Source: Marixanthomonas sp963974425
Lineage (GTDB): Bacteria > Bacteroidota > Bacteroidia > Flavobacteriales > Flavobacteriaceae
NCBI RefSeq assembly: GCF_963974425.1
Contig: NZ_CAXBCK010000037.1
Span: 1-37,992 of the forward strand
Direction: 5' to 3'
Length of the DNA: 37,992 nucleotides
Shown here: piece by piece, positions 1-8,328 of the stretch
Position numbering within the stretch: the first letter of the stretch is position 1
Layout of the letters: every line of letters starts with the position of its first letter
The notes under the pieces: model-generated
Seen by the model: only the letters and a program-made list of their open reading frames with translations
Told to the model about the DNA's origin: nothing
Database searches by the model: none
Made by a program: the position numbers and the translations under genes

Positions 1-556
1 CCGAATAATCTAAGGGGAATGATTGTACCAAACCATCAAAATTCTGGGTGTATTGCAAGGCAATTTTTAAGAGGTTGGCATTGGCAATGGGTTTTTTATA
101 ATCGTAAAACGAAATGGCGCCTTCGTTTTGCATATCATACAACTCAGCTAAATCTTTGCTTTCACTTTTTACCGTAAGCGCGCCAATAGGGTAGAGGGAC
201 ACCGCATTGTTATGAGCTTGTGATTTTAAAAACTTGATGTTCGATTTACTATCGGTAACCGGTTGGGTGTTGGCATTAACGGCCACATGTGCAAAACCAC
301 TTTCAGCTGCTGTTTGCAGACCATTTTGGATGGTTTCGCGTTCTTCAAAACCTGGTTCACCAAATGATACACTGCTGTCAAACCATCCTTGTGAAACGTG
401 CAAGTTTTCTAAAGAAACCTCTTTTACTTTTTTAGGGTTTTTAAGTGTTGCTGCAATCTTTTTAATCGTACCGTTTTCAATAAGTATATCCCTCTTTTTA
501 GTATGGTGCTTGCTTTGAGGGTCCAGTATGGTTGCGGCTTTTATAAGTATATCCAT
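1..556 (-). CDS. Dihydroorotase-like amidohydrolase, catalytically degenerate (partial)
   Basis: The start ATG lies at 554-556 and the frame is open to the window edge, so about 185 N-terminal residues are visible and the rest is missing. The N-terminus (MDILIKAATILDP) and the segment SFGEPGFEERETIQNG near residues 64-79 match the class I dihydroorotase/dihydropyrimidinase layout. In active enzymes the motif is DxHxHxREPG. Here residues 60-69 read D-S-S-V-S-F-G-E-P-G, so both metal-ligand histidines are serine (62 and 64) and the substrate-binding arginine is glycine (66). A dihydroorotase reaction is therefore unlikely. A structural role, for example like the inactive PyrC' partner of aspartate carbamoyltransferase in Pseudomonas, is only a possibility. 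It lies 51 bases downstream of the BatA-type gene on the same strand and is probably cotranscribed with it. Confidence 0.8.
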   Translation of the reverse strand, partial: MDILIKAATILDPQSKHHTKKRDILIENGTIKKIAATLKNPKKVKEVSLENLHVSQGWFDSSVSFGEPGFEERETIQNGLQTAAESGFAHVAVNANTQPVTDSKSNIKFLKSQAHNNAVSLYPIGALTVKSESKDLAELYDMQNEGAISFYDYKKPIANANLLKIALQYTQNFDGLVQSFPLDYS

Positions 557-607
557 CGGTTTTCTTTTAGTTAGCAGACTTTGGTATTATGAGGTTCAAC
601 TTAAGCA

Positions 608-2530
608 TTACTTGAAAAATTTTAAAACCAGCATCTCTATTAGTAAGAACAGTACCGCAAAAATAACAAACCATTTCCAAAAACTGTTTATATTATTTGC
701 TTCTGTTATACTATCAAAAAGTTCTGAAATGGATGCATTATTATTTACACCGTTCCAGTTTTCAGTGTTTAAATACTGTAAATTGCTTTCGTTTCGGTTA
801 AAGTTATAACTAATATTCGTAATAAAGTCAGTCTCTTTTACTATATCAAAAGTTCCGGAAGTAGCGGGTTCTTCAATAGTTGTTACTGCTACTTTATTGG
901 CTTTAGTTTGTTGCAACGGAATGAACACATTGCTACTGTCTTTAATTTTAAGTATCTCATCTTCCATTAACTGAACCGGGATATCAAAATTATTTTGCTT
1001 CCCGATGGTGTAATACAAATTGGGTAATGCCAAACTTTGCTGCGCCATATTGTAAAAGGTAGGAACAATTAAAGGTGAGTTTTGAAAATTTGAATTTTCC
1101 AGATTAATAGGGGCACTTAAAAAGTAGGTGTTGCTTTTCTGAAATATAAACGGCTTTCCATCTTCATAGTTTAGAACAGAAGTAGCATTGGTATTGGCCT
1201 GATAATAGGAATTTACAGTAGGATATTGAAAGTTTACCACCCTTTTTTCAAAAACGTTTTGGTACAACGGATGATCGAAAACAATCTGTGTTATCTGCTT
1301 TTCAGAAGAAATCTTTCCTGAAAAACTTCCCATTCCTAACGTAGCTAACAAATTATTATAATCGTTTATCTCTGCTTGTTCTGAAGGGATTACCAACACG
1401 CTACCACCATTAGCGCTAAAGGATTGTATAGCAGTAACCAACGATGCTGGAATAGCAGTAAGCTGATTGATAATGATAAAATCTTGATTGGGTATATTGT
1501 TATAATTTAAGCTGTTCTGTGTTTGCTGTGTGTACTCAAACTCTTCTTGGTTGAACAACCGCTGTAAAAAACCGGAATCGGCTTCATTGATAGAAAGGAC
1601 TTTTATTTTTTTTGGCGCATTGATGCTAAAAAACAAGTTGTTGTCATAGGGTAGGTTAGGGTCTGTTATTTCTAACCTTCCTTTAAAGTCTGAAGTATTT
1701 TCAATATCAAAAACTGTGGTATTGGAGTTGTTTGACGAAAAATCAACTGCGGTTTTAGCCACTAATGATTCTCCATTGAAAAGGGAAACCGGGACACTTT
1801 CCGGCACCTCCCCACTTGCCGAAACATCGACTTTAAGTTGGATGTTCTGTCCATTTTTTGAGGAAATATAAACAGAATCAACAGTTATGTTATTAGTATT
1901 TACCGGTTGTAGCCGAACAGTATTAATGGTTATATTTTCAGGGACTTCTGGGAAGGTTTCGTTTTGTTGAAAATCTGAAATAAGAATCAATCGTTTATTA
2001 GAAGCTTCAGAATCTGAAAAAAGTTGGTTTGCTTTTAGTAGTACTTCAGAAAGTGATAATTGTCCTTGTGCATAGGAAACGGAAAGTATTTCACTTGTAA
2101 AATCCTGTAATGAAACATTTTTATGGGTTGAATTGTTGGTAAACCAACTGATTTTTTCTGAAGGTATTTGTAGGTTGTACAGTTCTTGTAAACTTCGGTT
2201 TAGCAATGGGCCATTCGTCCCTTTTGCTTGCATACTAAAGGAGTTGTCAATGTACAAAACCGTTTCTTTATTGGTATTCAACGCTGTTTTGGTTGCGGTA
2301 AACGGTTGGGCAAATGCAATTATAATACTGGCTAATGCTAATAGGCGCAATAAGAGGGTGATCCACTTTTTAAGTTGGGAACTTTTACGCGTTTGTATGG
2401 TTACTTTCTTTAAAAAAGCAACATTGGTAAAATCTACTTGTTTAAAACGCCGTAATTGAAAAAGATGGATAAATATGGGGATGAGCAGTAAAAAGAGGGC
2501 GTAAAGAAGTTCTGGGTGTTGAAACTGCAT
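608..2530 (-). CDS. BatA-type membrane protein with vWA-like domain
   Basis: A 640-residue protein. The N-terminus carries the double-membrane-segment BatA/aerotolerance N-terminal domain (about residues 8-24 and 56-75, separated by a basic loop). A von Willebrand A-like segment follows with a MIDAS-type D-x-S-x-S at residues 95-99 (DNSFS). The long middle part should be periplasmic, and a final membrane segment lies at about 617-636, ending in basic residues. Related Bacteroidota proteins sit in Bat operons with MoxR ATPases, but this lone version next to a dihydroorotase-like gene is a separate recognised arrangement in Flavobacteria. Its function is unknown. The start ATG follows a TATATTTG element at 2548-2555, which suggests that this gene leads the transcript with the downstream amidohydrolase. 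Confidence 0.8.
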   Translation of the reverse strand: MQFQHPELLYALFLLLIPIFIHLFQLRRFKQVDFTNVAFLKKVTIQTRKSSQLKKWITLLLRLLALASIIIAFAQPFTATKTALNTNKETVLYIDNSFSMQAKGTNGPLLNRSLQELYNLQIPSEKISWFTNNSTHKNVSLQDFTSEILSVSYAQGQLSLSEVLLKANQLFSDSEASNKRLILISDFQQNETFPEVPENITINTVRLQPVNTNNITVDSVYISSKNGQNIQLKVDVSASGEVPESVPVSLFNGESLVAKTAVDFSSNNSNTTVFDIENTSDFKGRLEITDPNLPYDNNLFFSINAPKKIKVLSINEADSGFLQRLFNQEEFEYTQQTQNSLNYNNIPNQDFIIINQLTAIPASLVTAIQSFSANGGSVLVIPSEQAEINDYNNLLATLGMGSFSGKISSEKQITQIVFDHPLYQNVFEKRVVNFQYPTVNSYYQANTNATSVLNYEDGKPFIFQKSNTYFLSAPINLENSNFQNSPLIVPTFYNMAQQSLALPNLYYTIGKQNNFDIPVQLMEDEILKIKDSSNVFIPLQQTKANKVAVTTIEEPATSGTFDIVKETDFITNISYNFNRNESNLQYLNTENWNGVNNNASISELFDSITEANNINSFWKWFVIFAVLFLLIEMLVLKFFK

Positions 2531-2547
2531 CCTTTTGATTAATTGCT

Positions 2548-2555
2548 CAAATATA
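2548..2555 (-). promoter_or_regulatory. Putative -7 promoter element TATATTTG for the BatA-type gene
   Basis: On the minus strand this reads TATATTTG, an exact match to the Bacteroidota TAnnTTTG element, 17 bases before the start codon at 2530. No clear TTG is seen at -33, so the call rests on the -7 box and its position. Confidence 0.45.
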
Positions 2556-2577
2556 TAAAATGCTTAATGAATAATCG

Positions 2578-3774
2578 CTATTTCTTTAGCGTAAAGATAA
2601 AGGTACTTCCCTTTCCAATATCTGATTCAAGAGAAATACTTCCACCCATTTTATTGACTAGGTTTTTAACGGTAGCCAATCCAATACCCGTTCCTTGTTT
2701 ACCTTCGCGGTCTTTAACACCAGTGGTTTTAAAAAGATCAAAAATATCTCCTTGAATCCTTTTATCAATCCCTATACCATTGTCTTTTATTGTAAATTGA
2801 TGGTAATCTTCTAAATTTTCATAAGTTATTTCTATTCTCGCAGTTTCCGAAGTGTTATACTTTAAGGCGTTATCAACTAAGTTGAGGACAATCTGGGTAA
2901 GGGCAGCTTCATGTATGTTTTTAACAACACCTTCAGTTGGATATTTAAAAACAGCATGTTGGATAATAAGCATCTCTTTAATCTTTTCAAAAAATGACTT
3001 TAAAGTAATGTCTGTTTTTTGATCATCTAATAGGGTAGTAGCTTTATAATACCCTAAAATACCATTGATGTATTCTTTGAGAGTATCTGATGATTCCTCT
3101 AAATAGTCTAGGTATAGCAGGGAGTCTTCAGTTAGATTGCTTTCGTTATCTTCTCGCAGCATTCTTGTTAAGGAAGTTATGTTTGCCAAAGGTGATTTTA
3201 AATCGTGCGAAACAACATTTGCAAAGTTTTCAAGTTGTTTGTTGCGTTTAAGAAGTTCATTCTCTGCATCACGCAATAAATGGTTTTTCTTTCTTAACTC
3301 TAATAGATTCACTATTTGTTCGGCCAACGCGACAAGCGTATCACACTGTACATTTGTCAATTTTCTTGGTATATGATCATACACGCACAGAGTCCCTAAA
3401 GCGTATCCTTCTGGGTTAATTAAAGGCACACCAGCATAAAACTGTACCTTGTATTTATCTACAATAGGATTATCTTTAAAGAGTTCATTTTTATGGGTAT
3501 CGTTTACCATATATATTCTTTCATGGCTTTGAATGGCCCGGGTACAGAAAGAAATATTCCTTGGGGTTTTATCTAATGAGATGCCATAACATGATAGCAA
3601 ATGATTATTGGCTTTGTAAATAAGGGATACAAATGCAATAGGCATATTACACACACTTGCTGCCAGGTTTGTAATGTTATTAAAATCTGGAGCAGTTGGG
3701 GTATCTAGTAATTTATATTCTTTAAGAGCGTCTAAACGCTCTTTTTCGTTGTTTTGGGGTTGAGGAAAAGCCAT
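2578..3774 (-). CDS. GAF-domain sensor histidine kinase (paralogue 1)
   Basis: A 398-residue, probably cytoplasmic kinase with no membrane segment. The GAF domain spans about residues 20-160 (core FYAGVPL at 112-118, GYALGTLCVYD at 123-133). A coiled-coil linker covers about 160-185. The HisKA dimerisation domain has the phosphoacceptor His190 (SHDLKSPLANI). The HATPase_c domain has N box NLVDNALKYN, G1 box DNGIGID and G2 box GTGIGLATV. Family role: senses a ligand or redox signal through GAF and phosphorylates an unlinked response regulator. No receiver gene is nearby, so the partner is unknown. It is a tandem paralogue of the next upstream gene (same length, same domain order, His190 in both), separated from it by 65 bases. 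Confidence 0.88.
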   Translation of the reverse strand: MAFPQPQNNEKERLDALKEYKLLDTPTAPDFNNITNLAASVCNMPIAFVSLIYKANNHLLSCYGISLDKTPRNISFCTRAIQSHERIYMVNDTHKNELFKDNPIVDKYKVQFYAGVPLINPEGYALGTLCVYDHIPRKLTNVQCDTLVALAEQIVNLLELRKKNHLLRDAENELLKRNKQLENFANVVSHDLKSPLANITSLTRMLREDNESNLTEDSLLYLDYLEESSDTLKEYINGILGYYKATTLLDDQKTDITLKSFFEKIKEMLIIQHAVFKYPTEGVVKNIHEAALTQIVLNLVDNALKYNTSETARIEITYENLEDYHQFTIKDNGIGIDKRIQGDIFDLFKTTGVKDREGKQGTGIGLATVKNLVNKMGGSISLESDIGKGSTFIFTLKK

Positions 3775-3839
3775 AAGATAGTATATGTACGAAAGAATTT
3801 CAATTTGGGTTTTGCCAGAATAAAAAAATTAAATCCTTT

Positions 3840-5042
3840 TTATTTACACTCTATAGAGAAGTCAAAAGTCGTGCCTTTTCCTAATTCTGAAGCAACCGAT
3901 ATATCACCACCAAGATTGGTAATTAATTTTTTTACTGTAGAAAGCCCAATCCCATTTCCTTTTTTACCATTTCTATCTAATGTTCCAAGGGTGGTAAATA
4001 GTTCGAATATATTAACTATTTTTTCTTTTTCGATACCCACTCCATTATCTGAAATTTTAATAAAGAGCATCCCATTTTTCTTTTCGCAATCAATATCGAT
4101 AACAATTTTATCTTTATCGTTGTATTTTAAGGAATTACCAATAAGATTTATCAATATCTGCTCTAATGCTGCACGATTACAAGAGACTTCAAGATTATCT
4201 TCAGGAAGGTTAATTTCGCAATCTACATTAATATTTAGCAGCTCTACAATTTCTTCAAACAAATGAAGCGTATCAAACTCTTCAAACGATTTTTGTGAAG
4301 TTTTATCACTTTCATAATGTTCTAACAACCCAGTTATATATTCGCTTAAAGTAAATGAAGATTGTTTTAAATAATCAAGGTACTCAATGCCTTGATCATC
4401 CATGCTTTCACCATATTTCTTTTTTAGAATATCTGTAGTAATAATCATATTCGCCAAGGGCATTTTCATATCGTGCGATATAATACCAGCGAAGTTTTTT
4501 AGTTGCTCATTGTTTTCTTTAAGTTCTTTTTGAAGTTTTTGTAACGCGATATTCTTTTTTCGCTCTTCTAATAAATTAACAACTTGAGATGCTAATGCTT
4601 TTAATGCATTTATTTGTTTATCGGTAAGCTCTCTTGGTTTATTGTCTAATATGCAGAGTGTTCCGAGCGCATATCCGTCTGGAGTGTAAAGCGTCACTCC
4701 TGCATAAAAGCGAATATTTTGCTCAGTTACAACAGGGTTGTCCTTAAAACGTATATCCTTAAGAGCATCTTTCACTAAAAAAACTTCAGCATTATCTACA
4801 ATGGCATGTCCGCAAAATGAAGTATCTCGTGGGGACTCTTGTAAGTTAATTCCATGATGAGACTTTAAGTAATTACGATCTGCATCCATTAGAGTAATAA
4901 AGGATATAGGTACATCGCAAATACTTGCCGTTAAGGTAGTAATTGTATCAAAATCTTTTTCCGGAAGCGTATCCAGCATCTGGTAAGACCTCAATGCTGC
5001 TAGTCGTTCCTGCTCATTAGCTGGAATGGCTGGTGTTATCAA
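3840..5042 (-). CDS. GAF-domain sensor histidine kinase (paralogue 2), TTG start
   Basis: A 400-residue soluble kinase with the same architecture as its downstream neighbour: GAF (about 20-160, RFYAGVTLYTPDGYALGTLC in the core), HisKA with His190 (SHDMKMPLANM), and HATPase_c with NLIGNSLKYN, DNGVGIE and GNGIGLSTV. The start is TTG at 5040-5042: no ATG occurs before the conserved ERLAALRSYQMLDT block, and starting here gives an N-terminus of the same length as the paralogue. A perfect AGGAGG lies 8 bases upstream, unusual in this phylum and probably compensating for the weak start codon. The pair looks like a local duplication that has diverged. No response regulator is adjacent, so the signal and target are unknown. 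Confidence 0.88.
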   Translation of the reverse strand: MITPAIPANEQERLAALRSYQMLDTLPEKDFDTITTLTASICDVPISFITLMDADRNYLKSHHGINLQESPRDTSFCGHAIVDNAEVFLVKDALKDIRFKDNPVVTEQNIRFYAGVTLYTPDGYALGTLCILDNKPRELTDKQINALKALASQVVNLLEERKKNIALQKLQKELKENNEQLKNFAGIISHDMKMPLANMIITTDILKKKYGESMDDQGIEYLDYLKQSSFTLSEYITGLLEHYESDKTSQKSFEEFDTLHLFEEIVELLNINVDCEINLPEDNLEVSCNRAALEQILINLIGNSLKYNDKDKIVIDIDCEKKNGMLFIKISDNGVGIEKEKIVNIFELFTTLGTLDRNGKKGNGIGLSTVKKLITNLGGDISVASELGKGTTFDFSIECK

Positions 5043-5050
5043 ATTAATTT

Positions 5051-5056
5051 CCTCCT
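5051..5056 (-). promoter_or_regulatory. Strong Shine-Dalgarno AGGAGG before a TTG start
   Basis: The minus strand reads AGGAGG, then 8 bases, then TTG (5040-5042). Other starts in this window lack such a sequence. It supports the TTG as the true start of the second histidine kinase. Confidence 0.7.
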
Positions 5057-5154
5057 ATGGGTAAAAACCCAGTTTATTCATTAAATTATAATCTTGTAAA
5101 ATTACTAAAAATTTTGTTAAGATTCCTATTGAAATATTGAAAGAATAATTTAGT

Positions 5155-5922
5155 CTAAAACGCTTCAAAAACCCCTAAGCCAAATAAGGCAAAATCATAT
5201 TTAGCAGGGTCTGCCGGGTCTAATTTACGTAGAGAGTTGTCCAGTTCGGTCAAAGCCTTTGCGTCGTTTTGCTTTCGTTTTAAAAGGGAAAGGCTTCTGG
5301 CAACTCTTCCGCTATGAACGTCTAAAGGACAAGAAAGCTGAAAAGGGGATAAGCTCTTCCATATACCAAAATCTACTCCCGTACTGTCGTTACGCACCAT
5401 CCACCGTAAAAACATATTAATTCGCTTTGCTGCGGAATTTTTTAACGGATCGCTCACGTGTTTTTCAGTTCGTTTTAAATGTGGAAGGCTAAAAAACACT
5501 TTTTTAAAGTGATGAATGGCTGGCTGGAGCGTATCTTCTTCAGAAAATGTAGAAAAAACACCCTCTAAACCCTTGTGTTCTTTATAGATATACTGAAGGG
5601 CTTTCATAAAATAGACCAAATCATCACTGTTGAAGGTGCGATGTACAAAGCCTGAAAGGGATTCGCTGTGTTTATCTTCTGAAAAATTTAAAATATAATC
5701 GTGTGGGGAGTTACCCATTAACTGCATGAGCCGTTTCCCATTTTTAATAATGCTTTTACGGTTACCCCACGCAATGGTTGCGACTAAAAAGCCAGCTATT
5801 TCAATATCTTCCTTTTTAGAAAACTGATGGGGTATTTGTATAGGATCGCTTTCAATAAAAAGCGGTTGATTATAGTAAGCAGCTTTTTCGTCTAAAAATC
5901 GTTTCAATTCTGCTTTTCGCAT
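5155..5922 (-). CDS. TIGR02757 / DUF2400 family protein
   Basis: A 255-residue soluble protein recognised as TIGR02757 by its conserved blocks: ATIAWGNRKSIIKNGKRL near 48-65, KRINMFLRWMVRND at 166-179, CPLDVHSGRVARSL at 198-211, and KYDFALFGLG at 241-250. Its function is not established. I note a resemblance to the helix-hairpin-helix GPD DNA glycosylases. The LDVHSGRVAR block (Asp201, His203) resembles the endonuclease III segment VDTHxxRV that carries the catalytic Asp. The N-terminal helix resembles the LLSAQTTD-type helix. This is inference by eye. The gene begins 3 bases after the LolD-type ATPase stops, so the two are probably cotranscribed, as is common in Flavobacteria. Confidence 0.82.
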   Translation of the reverse strand: MRKAELKRFLDEKAAYYNQPLFIESDPIQIPHQFSKKEDIEIAGFLVATIAWGNRKSIIKNGKRLMQLMGNSPHDYILNFSEDKHSESLSGFVHRTFNSDDLVYFMKALQYIYKEHKGLEGVFSTFSEEDTLQPAIHHFKKVFFSLPHLKRTEKHVSDPLKNSAAKRINMFLRWMVRNDSTGVDFGIWKSLSPFQLSCPLDVHSGRVARSLSLLKRKQNDAKALTELDNSLRKLDPADPAKYDFALFGLGVFEAF

Positions 5923-5925
5923 ATA

Positions 5926-6585
5926 CTATCGTAAAATCTTACCGTCTTGCATTTCGAGCATACGGTCTGCCATTTCTGCCAACTCCTCGTTATGGGTTAC
6001 AATGACAAAGGTTTGCCCAAACTCGTCCCGAAGCTTAAAAAACAGGTTATGCAAGTTTTCGGCACTTTCGGTATCTAAGTTTCCACTGGGCTCATCGGCA
6101 AGAATGATGGCCGGATTGTTAATTAAGGCTCTAGCTACCGCAACCCGTTGTTGTTCTCCACCAGAAAGTTCATTCGGTTTATGATCTTCACGGTGTGACA
6201 ACCCTAGGAAAGAAAGTAATTCTTTGGCTCTTTTTTCGGCTGCAGCTTTTGGTGTTTTTTTTATGAAGGCAGGAATACAAACATTTTCTAATGCTGTAAA
6301 TTCAGGTAGTAATTGATGAAACTGAAAAATAAAACCCAAATTTTCATTTCGGAATTTCGCTAACTCTTTTCGCTTTAGTGTTTTAACGTCAATCTCGTTT
6401 ATTTGTAGTTTTCCTTCGTGCTTTTCTGAATTGTCAAGCGTACCTAAAATCTGCAATAATGTGGTTTTTCCTGCACCAGAAGCACCGACAATAGAGACGA
6501 TTTCCCCCTTTTGTATATGAAGATCAACTCCTTTTAATACGTGAAGATCATCATAGTGTTTATGTAAGTTTTCAGCTAAAATCAT
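5926..6585 (-). CDS. ABC transporter ATP-binding protein, LolD-type
   Basis: A 219-residue ATPase of the MacB/LolD/FtsE class. Walker A is GASGAGKTT at residues 34-42. Q-loop, signature LSGGEQQRVAVARAL, Walker B IILADEP with its catalytic Glu, and the H-loop VTHNEEL follow in order. LolD with LolC/LolE releases lipoproteins from the inner membrane toward the outer membrane. No permease is encoded in the window, so the partner must be elsewhere and the substrate is inferred from the family only. The size and the phrase TLDNSEKHEGKL are typical of the Bacteroidota LolD-like group. It is divergent from msrA across 135 bases. Confidence 0.85.
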   Translation of the reverse strand: MILAENLHKHYDDLHVLKGVDLHIQKGEIVSIVGASGAGKTTLLQILGTLDNSEKHEGKLQINEIDVKTLKRKELAKFRNENLGFIFQFHQLLPEFTALENVCIPAFIKKTPKAAAEKRAKELLSFLGLSHREDHKPNELSGGEQQRVAVARALINNPAIILADEPSGNLDTESAENLHNLFFKLRDEFGQTFVIVTHNEELAEMADRMLEMQDGKILR

Positions 6586-6720
6586 GACTATTTAATAAGA
6601 ACGTGAAAGTACTGTTTTGAAGACAGAAACGCAATGTTTCTTTTAAATAAGACATTAATTATTTGTTAAACGGAAATATACAAACAGTACACTTTGTAGT
6701 TTTATAAAAGAAAAAAATAT

Positions 6721-7266
6721 ATGGAAAAAGATAATAAACAAATTGTATTTGCTGGAGGATGCTTTTGGTGTACCGAAGCTGTTTTTCAACGCATTGAAGG
6801 TGTAGAATCTGTAGTCCCAGGATTTGCTGGTGGGAACATTAAAAACCCTGCCTACCGGGAAGTAGTTTCAGGTAGAACTGGTCATGCAGAAGCTGTAGAA
6901 GTAACTTTTGATGCTGCAGAAGTAAAACTGGAAACCTTACTTGAGATATTTTTCGCTACGCACGATCCTACTACGTTAAACCGACAGGCCAACGACGTAG
7001 GAACACAGTATAGAAGTGCTATATTTTATACCACCGAAGAGCAGCAACAAAAAACAGAAGATTTTATTACCTTGCTGACCGATAAAAATGTTTTTGAAAA
7101 CCCAATTGTAACCGAGGTGAAACCACTAGATGCTTTTTATAAAGCTGAAATAGATCACCACGATTATTATAACCAAAACAAGCAGCAACCGTACTGCCAA
7201 TATATTATCAACCCGAAAATTGATAAAATAAATAAATACTATTCCGATAAACTAAAAACTACTTAA
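6721..7266 (+). CDS. msrA: Peptide-methionine (S)-S-oxide reductase MsrA
   Basis: A 181-residue enzyme that reduces methionine-S-sulfoxide in proteins and free methionine. The active-site motif GGCFWCTEAVF places the catalytic Cys at 14 with Cys17 close by. GNDVGTQYRSAIFY-type conservation is seen as NDVGTQYRSAIFY near 95-107, and HHDYYNQN near 147-154. A further Cys159 (PYCQ) in the C-terminal tail may be a resolving cysteine. No signal peptide is seen, so it should act in the cytoplasm. The stop codon shares one base with the folE start (TAATG at 7264-7268), which implies translational coupling. Upstream there is only a loose promoter candidate, TTTG at 6662-6665 and TACACTTTG at 6688-6696. 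Confidence 0.95.
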   Translation: MEKDNKQIVFAGGCFWCTEAVFQRIEGVESVVPGFAGGNIKNPAYREVVSGRTGHAEAVEVTFDAAEVKLETLLEIFFATHDPTTLNRQANDVGTQYRSAIFYTTEEQQQKTEDFITLLTDKNVFENPIVTEVKPLDAFYKAEIDHHDYYNQNKQQPYCQYIINPKIDKINKYYSDKLKTT

Positions 7267-7865
7267 TGGCGTCCTATAAATTCTTTGAAGAGTACAATGA
7301 ATCTGTCACAGATGATTTAAAAACTAATTTTTCTGAAATACTGACTAGGCTAGGGGAAGACGTAAATAGAGAAGGCGTTTTAAAAACTCCAGAACGAGCA
7401 GCAAAAGCCATGCAATTTTTAACCTCTGGTAACTCTCAAGATCCTGCGGAAATATTAAAATCTGCCATGTTTGCTGAAGATTACCACGACATGGTAATTA
7501 TTAAAGATATAGAGCTGTATTCGTTATGCGAGCACCATATGCTGCCATTTTTTGGGAAAGCACATATCGCTTATATTCCCAACGGTCATATTGTAGGGCT
7601 TAGTAAAATACCTAGAATAGTAGATGTATTTGCTAGAAGATTGCAAGTGCAAGAACGTTTAACGCACGATATTTTAGAATGTATTAATGATACGCTAAAA
7701 CCGCAAGGAGTTGCTGTCGTTATTGAAGCTTCGCATTTATGTATGATGATGCGTGGCGTTCAAAAGCAAAATAGTGTGACTACCACTTCAGGATTTCGTG
7801 GACAATTTGAGAAAATTGAAACTCGCGATGAGTTCCTTAAACTGATTAGCAACGACTTATCATAA
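7266..7865 (+). CDS. folE: GTP cyclohydrolase I
   Basis: A 199-residue enzyme converting GTP to 7,8-dihydroneopterin triphosphate, the first step of folate or pterin synthesis. Zinc ligands are visible as Cys88, His91 (SLCEHHMLPF) and Cys159 (SHLCMMMRG), with the same 71-residue spacing as in the E. coli enzyme. The GLSKIPRIVDVFARRLQVQE and SVTTTSGFRGQF blocks are the family's core substrate-binding regions. It overlaps msrA by one base and is probably translated from the same mRNA. Known chemistry connecting pterin synthesis with methionine repair is not obvious, so the pairing may simply be an operon of convenience. Confidence 0.95.
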   Translation: MASYKFFEEYNESVTDDLKTNFSEILTRLGEDVNREGVLKTPERAAKAMQFLTSGNSQDPAEILKSAMFAEDYHDMVIIKDIELYSLCEHHMLPFFGKAHIAYIPNGHIVGLSKIPRIVDVFARRLQVQERLTHDILECINDTLKPQGVAVVIEASHLCMMMRGVQKQNSVTTTSGFRGQFEKIETRDEFLKLISNDLS

Positions 7866-7914
7866 TTTTTGGCAGGTTTTTTGCGTTATAATTAATAAAT
7901 AACCGAAAACCACT

Positions 7915-8223
7915 ATGAAACATTCAAAATATAGAATATTAAAAAAAGGACTTATCTACGATGCCGTAGGTATGGTAACGATGTTTATTCCTTTAGTAGG
8001 GCCTTTCTTAGATATAATCTGGGCGCCTTACGCTGCTAAGAAAATGAGCGATATGTATGAAGGCGAGCAAGGAAAAATAGCTTCCATAATAGTATTTGTA
8101 GAAGAAATACTCCCAATTACAGACTTTGTACCAACATTTACGTTAATGTGGCTATATACTTATGTTTGGCAAGGGAAAAAAGATCCTGTGCCACAAACTA
8201 TTGAAGTTAGGGTAAATGAGTAA
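7915..8223 (+). CDS. Small membrane protein of unknown function
   Basis: A 102-residue protein that I do not recognise by name. A basic N-terminus (MKHSKYRILKKG) is followed by two or three hydrophobic stretches, at about residues 16-37 (AVGMVTMFIPLVGPFLDIIWAPY), 54-64 and 70-87. Charged loops with KKMSDMYEGEQGK lie between. The gene starts 49 bases after folE and ends 27 bases before a strong palindromic terminator, so it may be the last gene of the msrA-folE unit. Its codon use and composition look like its neighbours. Confidence 0.7.
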   Translation: MKHSKYRILKKGLIYDAVGMVTMFIPLVGPFLDIIWAPYAAKKMSDMYEGEQGKIASIIVFVEEILPITDFVPTFTLMWLYTYVWQGKKDPVPQTIEVRVNE

Positions 8224-8250
8224 AGCTAAAATACGAATTTATATAAACAA

Positions 8251-8280
8251 AAAACCTCTCTAATTAATTAGAGAGGTTTT
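8251..8280. terminator. Bidirectional palindromic terminator
   Basis: A perfect 30-base palindrome, AAAACCTCTC, TAATTAATTA, GAGAGGTTTT, with A-tracts on one side and T-tracts on the other. It lies between convergent genes (the small membrane protein ending at 8223 and the lipoprotein gene ending at 8329) and can serve both. Confidence 0.85.
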
Positions 8281-8328
8281 GTAGTAAAAGCTTAAGCTTA
8301 ACTCGAGAACAAAGTTACTTAGCTAAAA

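Noticed and set aside
234..809. Plus-strand open frames opposite the amidohydrolase and BatA-type genes
   Set aside because: They have no family similarity and lie opposite well-supported coding frames on the minus strand.
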